Shown here one piece after another: positions 55,601 to 64,000 of a stretch of DNA of 64,000 bases. The DNA lies in NCBI GenBank assembly GCA_029465975.1, contig CM055744.1, forward strand, positions 1,054,001 through 1,118,000, given 5' to 3'. Below the pieces are notes generated by a model, which was not told the origin of the DNA, did not search any database, and saw nothing but the letters and a program-made list of their open reading frames with translations. The stretch's first letter is position 1, and each line of letters opens with the position of its first letter. The position numbers and the translations under genes are program-made. This DNA is from Dallia pectoralis (taxonomy: Eukaryota; Chordata; Actinopteri; Esociformes; Umbridae).

Positions 55601-57082
55601 GCAGGCCGGTTGATGGTGCCACGCAGGCCGGTTGATGGTGCCACGCAGGCGGTTGATGGTGTCACGCAGGCCGGTTGATGGTGCCACGCAGGCGGGTTGA
55701 TGGTGCCACGCAGGCGGGTTGATGGTGCCACGCAGGCGGGTTGATGGTGCCACGCAGGCGGGTTGATGGTGCCACGCAGGCGGGTTGATGGTGCCACGCA
55801 GGCGGGTTGATGGTGCCACGCAGGACGGTTGATGGTGCCACGCAGGACGGTTGATGGTGCCACGCAGGCCGGTTGATGGTGCCACGCAGGCCGGTTGATG
55901 GTGCCACACAGGCCGGTTGATGGTGCCACACAGGCCGGTTGATGGTGCCACACAGTATTGAGTATTTCAGGAAGTCCTAATGATTTTCCCACACAACCAT
56001 CTCTACGGTTTACTGAGAATGGTCTGAAAATCACTTGTTACAACCATGGTATGCAGAAGACCATCTCTGAACACATAACAAGTCAAACCTTAAAGCAGAT
56101 GAGCTACAGCAGCAGAAGACCACACCCGGTGCCACTGCTATCAGCTGAGAACAGGAAACCTAGGCTACAATTTGCACCGGCTCACCCAGAATGGACCATA
56201 GAAGATTGAAAAAACATTGCCTGGTCTGATGAGTCTCGATTTCTGCTGTGACATTCAGATGGTAGAGTCAGAATTTGATATAAACAACATGAAAACCTAA
56301 ATTCTTTCTGCCGTGTCTCAGTGGTTTAGTGGTTGAGTGTAATGCATGGGGGATATTGTCTTAGCTTGCTTTGGGTCCTTTAGTACCGGTGCCTATTGGA
56401 CATTGTTTAAACACCACAGCCTATCTGAGTATTGGTGCTGACCATGTCCATCCCTTGATGACCACAGGGTACATACCCATCATCTAATCACTACTTCCAG
56501 CAGGATAACACGCCATGTCACAAAGCTCACATCATCTCAAACTGGTTTGTTGAACTTCACAACAAGTTCATTGTACTAAAATGGCTTCAACAGTCACCAT
56601 CTGAGGGATTTTAAATCTATGCCACAAAGAATTCAGGCAGTTCTGAAAGCAAAAGCTGGTCCAACCCAGTATTAAGGTGTGCCTAATGAAGTGGCCAGTA
56701 AGTGAGTACCTATAAGGCTGTTTTAAAGATCTCCATTTTTTTATCAGTCATTAGGTACGTTCTAAACTCTAAAGTCTGAGCCTTGGCCACATTTTCTATT
56801 GGTGAAGTCATACACCAATGAGCCTGTATTGGCAAGTACTTTACTTCTAAATGGTATATATATATATATATCCTATGAAATATGTAAAGGAAATGTATGA
56901 AATTACATTAGCAAGTGTTTGTCTCACGGCTACCAACAAGGTCCACTTAAACAATGTGCCTGCTGGTTTAGTGACAAAAACGTGAGAATCTCATATGGTT
57001 TTAGGATTGCACTTGGCACAGAAGTGTTGCTAGACTTACTTCATCTGTTTGACGATGGTGCTTTTTCCCGATTCTCCGGCAC
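52668..57082 (-). CDS. gnat1: Transducin alpha subunit (rod type), exons 2-8
   Basis: Minus-strand exons 57040-57082, 55049-55190, 54402-54559, 53806-53934, 53484-53613, 53153-53306, 52668-52858: lengths 43, 142, 158, 129, 130, 154 and 191 nt, the canonical G-alpha i/t pattern. Motifs: P-loop GAGESGKST, switch I RVKTTGIIET with the toxin-target Arg, switch II DVGGQRSERKKW, NKKD and TCATDT, ending IKENLKDCGLF with the ADP-ribosylatable Cys. FPDYDGPNTYEDAGNYIK and NDSAGYYL match GNAT1 better than GNAT2 or GNAT3. Transducin couples photoactivated rhodopsin to cGMP phosphodiesterase in rod outer segments. Exon 1 (about 106 nt expected for a 350-aa protein) is not found up to 64000; it may lie beyond the satellite. 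The gene is convergent with edem1. Confidence 0.94.
52943..53094. mobile_element. hAT-type MITE in gnat1 intron 7
   Basis: Starts CAGTGGTTCCCAACC and ends GTTGGGGTACCACTG, inverted relatives. 152 bp, between exons 7 and 8. No matching 8-bp duplication seen, so it is old. Confidence 0.68.
54571..55048. repeat. 36-bp minisatellite filling gnat1 intron 3
   Basis: 13 full copies of CAGTAGCTACCTGAATACGG plus TGGTGGAGACGGTATA (plus strand). It runs from exon 3 (whose donor forms the last partial copy) to 11 bp before exon 4. An AATATGG variant alternates with AATACGG over eight units (72-bp dimers), followed by five uniform units. On the gene strand each unit contains ATTCAG|GTAGCT, a copy of the exon 3 donor. 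Confidence 0.96.
55335..56707 (+). mobile_element. Tc1/mariner-like element in gnat1 intron 2
   Basis: Inverted ends: ACTCACCGGCCACTACATTA at left and the reverse form TGAAGTGGCCAGTAAGTGAG at right, both next to TA. Transposase remnants on the plus strand: FAPAHPEWTIED then NIAWSDESRFLL (around 56170-56250) and NTPCHKAHIISNWF (around 56505-56550), with in-frame stops. A 22-bp minisatellite is embedded in its first half. Confidence 0.85.
55521..55955. repeat. 22-bp minisatellite, about 20 copies
   Basis: Unit GGTTGATGGTGCCACGCAGG plus CC, with variants GCAGGCGG, GCAGGACG and CACACAGG in blocks. Lies inside the Tc1-like element of gnat1 intron 2. Minus-strand open frames (Trp-His-His-Gln-Pro patterns) are artefacts. 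Confidence 0.95.
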
Positions 57083-57385
57083 CTGTACAAAAGCATGAAA
57101 AAAATGCTAAGGTAAGAAAGGCTTATGGTAGGACATCATCGTGAGGCATTACCAGGGGTACATCAGTCAGCATGGGAAACCATCTTCACTTACAGTACCA
57201 AACATATCCACATAAACCAGTGTGAAAGTATCTGCTATTTATTTACTGGGGGAGAACAAGGGAGTGACATTCCCACAGAAAATCCCAGTCCAGCCTACAC
57301 GCTTGCTCGGAGTACTCTTCACGGGATGTGGTTCTGACAATACTCTGAGGGTGACTTCCCCATGTAATGGTTAGAAGTTCAATAT

Positions 57386-57580
57386 ACAGGTGCTGGTCGT
57401 ACAATTACAATATCATCAAAAAGTCGATTTATTTCAGTAATTCCATTCAAAAAGTGAAACTTGGATAGAATATTCATTCATTACACAAATACTGATATAT
57501 TTCAAATGTTTATTTCATTCAATTGTGGTGATTAAAACCACAACTAATAAAAATCCCAAGTTCAGTATCTCCGCAAATGA
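57386..57580. repeat. Solo Tc1-like terminal repeat
   Basis: Begins ACAGGTGCTGGTCGTACAAT and runs through TTTATTTCAGTAATTCCATT, the complete terminal repeat of the same Tc1 family as 2043-3530. No transposase follows. Confidence 0.8.
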
Positions 57581-58204
57581 CTGAAGTCTCAGGCTCAGAT
57601 GGAGGTCAGAGGGAGAAGTGGAATCGTATGTAGTGGAGTTGTTTACAGTAGAAATGGTTCATTTAGGATTTACCCACAAAGTGTACTTCTTTCACTTTTG
57701 CTCTTTCCTCTTCTCCTCTGTTGCTATTCCCTCCATTTTCTTTGTTCTCTTGCTGTGGTTCTTCTCTGTTAAGCGCTCTGACTCACAGTGGATTCACATT
57801 CAAGCTCATTACTCCTGTCCTAAGCCCTTCTGCCCGTAGGATATGAACGGAAGAACCTTCTCTATCCCTGACCTATATTCACAGGTTATTTCACACGTTT
57901 CTATGCATTATCCATGTTATACCTGCTGATTGTTCCAATGTCCACTATAACATAGTTTAGCAATTATAGGACCGTTTATATCTGGTAATATGTTGTCTTG
58001 GCAATAGTAAAACTCCACATGGTTTTCAAACCCAGTTTGTGAGTTCATTCGTATTTTTGGAAATAGAGGTACTATAAAATGGTATGCTTGTTTATTATGG
58101 TGACATTTGGACAATAATGTTTTTTAAATTAATTTTCACAAGTCATACTTTGGATGCTTACATAAGTACAGGTCAATATACAAAACGTTGTGACCACTTA
58201 CAGG
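57581..58204. other. No gene recognised (presumed gnat1 intron 1)
   Basis: A+T-rich, no exon 1 candidate for gnat1 and no recognised repeat. Confidence 0.5.
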
Positions 58205-58505
58205 TGACTTTTGATCAGATCATGTGGCCAGCTACAAATTCCTGGGTGTCGACATCTCCAATGACTTATCCTAGTCCCTCAACACCACAACCCTGGTCAA
58301 AATGGTGCAACAGCATCTGTACTTTTTAAGGGAACTGAAGGCCCACATATCCATAAACATCCTGGTAAATTTATACCGCTGCACAGTCGAGAGCATTCTA
58401 ACCAACTGTGCCAATGTCTGGTACAACGGTTGCTCTGTGGCCGACCAGACGTCCCTGCAGTGGGTGATGCTGCTGCTACATAGCCTCAGACTGGTGCCCT
58501 GTGTA
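58205..58505 (+). mobile_element. LINE reverse-transcriptase tail fragment
   Basis: The plus strand encodes YKFLGVDISND, then LYFLRELKAHISINILVNLY and YRCTVESILTNCANVWYNG, typical of the region after RT in fish non-LTR elements (L2/Rex/RTE type). In-frame stops and a frame change are present. Confidence 0.82.
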
Positions 58506-58507
58506 GG

Positions 58508-59645
58508 TCAAAAGTGTCTACAACGATCAGCTGAAGAAGGTTGTCTGGTCCAATGATTCCTTTATCTTCTGTATTATATGGATGGCTGTGTACGTGTGTG
58601 CCGTACACAGCCACACTGCGTCTATGTGATGGCACACTGTGTCTATGTGATGGCACACTGCGTCTATGTGATGGCAAACTGCGTCTATGTGATGGCACAC
58701 TGCGTCTATGTGATGGCACACTGCGTCTATGTGATGGCACACTGCGTCTATGTGATGGCACACTGCGTCTATGTGATGGCAAACTGCGTCTATGTGATGG
58801 CACACTGCGTCTATGTGATGGCACACTGTGTCTATGTGATGGCACACTGTGTCTATGTGATGGCACACTGTGTCTATGTGATGGCAAACTGCGTCTATGT
58901 GATGGCACACTGCGTCTATGTGATGGCACACTGCGTCTATGTGATGGCACACTGCGTCTATGTGATGGCACACTGCGTCTATGTGATGGCACACTGTGTC
59001 TATGTGATGGCACACTGCGTCTATGTGATGGCAAACTGCGTCTATGTGATGGCACACTGTGTCTATGTGATGGCAAACTGCGTCTATGTGATGGCAAACT
59101 GCGTCTATGTGATGGCAAACTGCGTCCATGTGATGGCACACTGCGTCCATGTGATGGCACACTGCGTCTATGTGATGGCACACTGCGTCTATGTGATGGC
59201 ACACTGCGTCTATGTGATGGCACACTGCGGCTATGTGATGGCACACTGCGTTTATGTGATGGCACACTGCGTCTATGTGATGGCACACTGCGTCTATGTG
59301 ATGGCACACTGCGTCTATGTGATGGCACACTCCGTCTATGTGATGGCACACTGCGTCTATGTGATGGCACACTGCGTCTATGTGATGGCACACTGCGTCT
59401 ATGTGATGGCACTCTGCGTCTATGTGATCTATCTTTCAACAGGACGATGCTCCCTGCCACACTACACACTTTGTTTGGGAATGGTTTTAGTAAAATTATG
59501 AAGCCTCCAAATTCCCTAGATCTCAATCTGATTGAGCATTTGTGTGTTGTGCTAGACCAGTCCGACCTGGATCTGCTGCTAATGTCTTGGTGCCAGATAC
59601 TATAGGACACCTTCAGGGGTCTTATAGAGTCCATACTATGGCGGG
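58508..59645 (+). mobile_element. Tc1-like transposase remnant split by a satellite
   Basis: Upstream of the satellite: KKVVWSNDSFIF (the WSDES box, 58530-58570). Downstream: QQDDAPCHTTHFVWEWF-like sequence from 59435 and PPNSLDLNLIEHLCVVLDQS at 59505-59565. Together they are the second half of a Tc1 transposase interrupted by 0.8 kb of 21-bp repeats. Confidence 0.78.
58612..59428. repeat. 21-bp minisatellite, about 39 copies
   Basis: Unit GGCACACTGCGTCTATGTGA plus T; variants ACTGTG, GGCAAACTG and GTCCATG recur in small groups. Because 21 is a multiple of 3, open frames of 288-413 residues run through on both strands with a 7-residue period (HCVYVMA, LRLCDGT, RRSVPSH); all are artefacts. 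Confidence 0.96.
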
Positions 59646-59689
59646 TCAGCACTGCGGATGACCAACAGCATTCATTCATCTTCAACTGC

Positions 59690-60045
59690 TTATCCGGAGT
59701 CTGGCTCCTTTCTACGCGAAGAAGCAACGGCTCTACTCTGAGTTCCTCAGAAATGACCGAGCTTCATACCATGACTTGTATATGCGATCTAGGTCTTTTG
59801 GTCATCACCCAGCCCTCATGACCATAGGTGAGAGTAGGAACGAAGATTGACCGGTAGATCGAGAACTTTGCCTTCTGGCTCAGCTGTCTTTTTGTCACAA
59901 CGATGCGGTAAAGTGAATGCAACACGCTGCTCAGATTCTCTGGCCAATCTCACGCTCCATTGTCCCCTCACATGTGAACAAGACCCTGAGGTCCTTAAAC
60001 TCAATCACTTGGGGTAAGGACTCACTGCCTACCTGGAGTATGCAA
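59690..60045 (-). mobile_element. RTE/Expander-type LINE fragment
   Basis: Minus-strand sequence encodes AKFSIYRSIFVPTLTYGHEG and, after stops, EELRVEPLLLRVERSQ, the conserved end of a widespread fish non-LTR element. Fragmentary and inactive. Confidence 0.75.
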
Positions 60046-60910
60046 TCCAACAGCATATTAAGTCTTAATGTTCTGACAAATCAATGTATACTTATACAGA
60101 TTGTGTTAACTATTATTTCGGTAGCGAAGCTTTTTCAACTTGTGAGGGATTCAAAACAGTAACCTATTTGTCATTGGCTCAAGGCACTAACCTTGAGACT
60201 ACCTGCGTGGTTCCACATTGTAGCTGCACAGTGTCAAGTTACAGGTGGATGTTGAGGTCAGCAAGACTGTAATATATTTGCCTGAGGGTAATTAGGGCTA
60301 GTGTATAGGGTATTGTGGGATTAAGCCTTCTGTACTGCACCAGTTGTTGTTCTAGGATTACCTGGGGATTGAGGTGATTAATTACCAAAGTGTATTTAAC
60401 AATAGTGTGGCAGCCATGGCTTGTTAAGATGCGACTGCCAATTTAGGCTCTTACAGAGTGAGCGAAGATGATTAGTCTCACCCATGTTTCTACTGCTTAA
60501 TGTAATGTATCAGAATATCACATAGTTTTACTTAACCTTATTAGCACTATTTTAGGAAGAAAATTGATTAACATCTGCCATTTCTTTCGATTTCTCAGAC
60601 AGGCAAAGAAATGAAACATAATGAGTGTGAAGATCTTTTCAATTAATATTGTGTTTGCGAAATGTTTTTTTTGTCAGTTATCAAACTTGGTTTAACTTTA
60701 AGGCTCCCACTTAGTTCTAAAAGTAAGTAAGTGTGAATTTTGAGGCACAAACTCTGGTGTTGCAAGATTGAATCAACTGCACAATTTGCTCAAAACTAAA
60801 CAAAGACCAAAATAATCTTCATCTTCTGTTACCATCTATCATCAATACAGACCTTAGAACAGTTGTATGGCCTATAATGGCCTTAGGCCATTACAGCCCG
60901 TTACTGGACA
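60046..60910. other. No gene recognised
   Basis: A+T-rich sequence with no recognised coding or repeat feature. The adjacent AT-rich satellite starts at about 60911. Confidence 0.5.
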
Positions 60911-61573
60911 ATCATATAGGGCCATATATATATAGAACCTAATATCATATAGGGCCATATATATATATATAGAACCTAATATCATATAGGGCCATATATA
61001 TATATATATAGAACCTAATATCATATTGGGCCATATATATATAGAACCTAATATCATATAGGGCCATATATATATATATATATATATAGAACCTAATATC
61101 ATATAGGGCCATATATATATATATATAGAACCTAATATCATATTGGGCCATATATATATATATATAGAACCTAATATCATATAGGGCCATATATATATAT
61201 ATATATATATATATAGAACCTAATATCATATAGGGCCATATATATATATATATAGAACCTAATATCATATTGGGCCATATATATATAGCACCTAATATCA
61301 TATAGGGCCATATATATATACATATATATATATAGAACCTAGTATCATATTGGGCCATATATATATATAACCTAATACTATATAGGGCCATATATATATA
61401 GAACCTAATATCATATAGGGCCATATATATATATATATAGAACCTAATATCATATCGGGCCATATATATATAGAACCTAATATCATATAGGGCCATATAT
61501 ATATATATATATATAGAACCTAATATCATATAGGGCCATATATATATATATATAGAACCTAATATCATATAGG

Positions 61574-61610
<37 letters not shown>

Positions 61611-62662
61611 CCTAATATCATATAGGGCCATATATATATATATATAGAACCTAATATCATATAGGGCCATATATATATATATATATAGAACCTAATATCA
61701 TATAGGGCCATATAACCTAATATCATATAGGGCCATATATATATATATATATATAGAACCTAATATCATATAGGGCCATATATATATATATATATAGAAC
61801 CTAATACCATATAGGTCCATATATATAGAACCTAATATCATATAGGGCCATATATGTAGAACCGAATATCATATAGGGCCATATATATATAGAACCTAAT
61901 ATCATATAGAGCCATATATATATAGAACCTAATATCATATTGGGCCATATATATATAGAACCTAATATCATATAGGGCCATATATATATAGAACCTAATA
62001 TCATATAGGGCCATATATATATAGAACCTAATATCATATAGGGCCATATATATATAGACCCTAATATCATATTGGGCCATATATATATAAAACCTAATCT
62101 CATATAGGGCCATATATATATATAGAACCTAATATCATATAGGGCCATATATATATATATAAAACCTAATATCATATTGGGCCATATAGAACCTAATATC
62201 ATATTGGGCCATATATGGGCCATATATATATAGAACCTAATATCATATAGGGCCATATATATATAGAACCTAATATCATATAGGGCCATATATATATAGA
62301 ACCTAATATCATATAGGGCCATATATATATAGACCCTAATATCATATTGGGCCATATATATATAAAACCTAATATCATATAGGGCCATATATATATAGAA
62401 CCTAATATCATATAGGGCCATATATATATAATATATATATATATACCTAATATCATATTGGGCCATATATATATATAACCTAATATCATATAGGGCCATA
62501 TATATATAGAACCTAATATCATATAGGGCCATATATATATATAATATCATATTGGGCCATATAGAACCTAATATCATATAGGGGCCATATATATATATAT
62601 ATATATAGAACCTAATATCATATAGGGCCATATATATATATATAGAACCTAATATCATATAG

Positions 62663-62707
<45 letters not shown>

Positions 62708-63970
62708 CCTAATATCATATAGGGCCATATATATATATATAGAACCTAATATCATATAGGGCCATATATATATATATATATAGAACCTAATATCATATAG
62801 GGCCATATAACCTAATATCATATAGGGCCATATATATATAGAACCTAATATCATATAGGGCCATATATATATATATATATAGAACCTAATACCATATAGG
62901 TCCATATATATAGAACCTAATATCATATAGGGCCATATATGTAGAACCGAATATCATATAGGGCCATATATATATAGAACCTAATATCATATAGAGCCAT
63001 ATATATATAGAACCTAATATCATATTGGGCCATATATATATAGAACCTAATATCATATAGGGCCATATATATATAGAACCTAATATCATATAGGGCCATA
63101 TATATATAGAACCTAATATCATATAGGGCCATATATATATAGACCTAATATCATATTGGGCCATATATATATAAAACCTAATCTCATATAGGGCCATATA
63201 TATATATAGAACCTAATATCATATAGGGCCATATATATATATATAAAACCTAATATCATATTGGGCCATATAGAACCTAATATCATATTGGGCCATATAT
63301 GTAGAACCTAATATCATATAGGGCCATATATATATAGAACCTAATATCATATAGGGCCATATATATATAGAACCTAATATCATATAGGGCCATATATATA
63401 TAGAACCTAATATCATATAGGGCCATATATATATAGACCCTAATATCATATTGGGCCATATATATATAAAACCTAATATCATATAGGGCCATATATATAT
63501 AGAACCTAATATCATATAGGGCCATATATATATAAAACCTAATATCATATTGGGCCATATAGAACCTAATATCATATTGGGCCATATATATATAAAACCT
63601 AATATCATATAGGGCCATATATATATAGAACCTAATATCATATAGGGCCATATATATATAAAACCTAATATCATATTGGGCCATATAGAACCTAATATCA
63701 TATTGGGCCATATATATATAAAACCTAATATCATATAGGGCCATATATATATAGAACCTAATATCATATAGGGCCATATATATATAAAACCTAATATCAT
63801 ATTGGGCCATATAGAACCTAATATCATATAGGGCCATATATATATAGAACCTAATATCATATTGGGCCATATATGTAGAACCTAATATCATATTGGGCCA
63901 TATATATATAGAACCTAATATCATATTGGGCCATATATATATAACTTAATATAATATAGAACCTAATATC
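60911..63970. repeat. AT-rich satellite, 33-45-bp units, about 80 copies
   Basis: Unit GAACCTAATATCATATAGGG plus CCATATATATATA, with the TA run varying in length. GGGCC/TGGGCC variants (ATAGGG versus ATTGGG) are interspersed. A block around 61690-62230 recurs at 62775-63310, sharing rare variants (ATACCATATAGGTCC, GAACCGAATATC, CTAATCTC) at an offset of about 1085 bp. Open frames with IYIYMALYDIRF patterns are artefacts. The array ends 30 bp before the window edge. Confidence 0.96.
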
Positions 63971-64000
63971 TCGATCACACACTCAACCCAGGCTCTTCCC

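Noticed and set aside
58486..59727. Open frames of 288-413 codons with 7-residue periods
   Set aside because: Products of the 21-bp satellite (unit a multiple of 3) read in several frames on both strands.
57083..60910. gnat1 exon 1
   Set aside because: I searched the minus strand for the Leu-rich P-loop-proximal end with a donor and found no match; Leu-rich stretches near 58460 belong to a LINE fragment.
60872..63924. Open frames rich in Ile-Tyr on the minus strand
   Set aside because: Generated by the AT-rich satellite; low complexity and present in several frames at once.

Overview
The window is vertebrate nuclear DNA, almost certainly from a teleost fish. Coding genes have GT-AG introns and match vertebrate proteins exon by exon. 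The repeat content is typical of fish: many decayed Tc1/mariner elements, Rex1/L2-type LINE pieces, hAT elements, an L1-like LINE, a BEL/Pao LTR element and many minisatellites. A pike/salmonid-type genome would fit, but this is a guess from repeat style only.

Layout. 1-9 kb: no host gene; an internally deleted L2-type LINE (1-735), a Tc1-like element (2043-3530), a second Tc1/mariner 5' piece (4759-4985), a 45-bp minisatellite, and a solo LTR with 5-bp target duplications (7816-8172). 9.0-11.2 kb: a complete seven-exon TNF-receptor gene most like TNFRSF9 (4-1BB), plus strand. 12.9-20.3 kb: one non-autonomous hAT transposon (8-bp duplication GTTATATG) into which a near full-length L1-like LINE has inserted (13-bp duplication, poly-A tail). 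20.7-21.45 kb: a foldback element holding a ~165-bp tandem array. 21.47-28.67 kb: a young BEL/Pao retrotransposon with two 450-bp LTRs differing at two sites and flanked by CTTTG. 29.1-39.2 kb: arl8b, complete (7 exons, 186 aa). 40.8-50.6 kb: edem1, complete (12 exons, 637 aa). 52.3-57.1 kb, minus strand: gnat1-like rod transducin alpha, coding exons 2-8; exon 1 is not found. 57-64 kb: LINE and Tc1 remnants, a 21-bp satellite and a 3-kb AT-rich satellite running nearly to the window edge.

The host genes are functionally unrelated: an immune co-stimulatory receptor, a lysosome-positioning small GTPase, an ER-associated degradation lectin/mannosidase-like protein and a phototransduction G protein. 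arl8b and edem1 are also neighbours in tetrapods, so that pair is conserved synteny. edem1 and gnat1 converge tail to tail.

The most striking feature is the density of minisatellites inside introns. In gnat1, intron 3 is almost entirely a 36-bp array whose every unit repeats the exon-3 splice donor in the coding frame, so alternative donor use would add 12-residue blocks without a frameshift. In edem1, an array ends against exon 4 so that its last unit appears to supply the branch point. Several arrays lie inside decayed Tc1 elements or grow out of a dispersed repeat.
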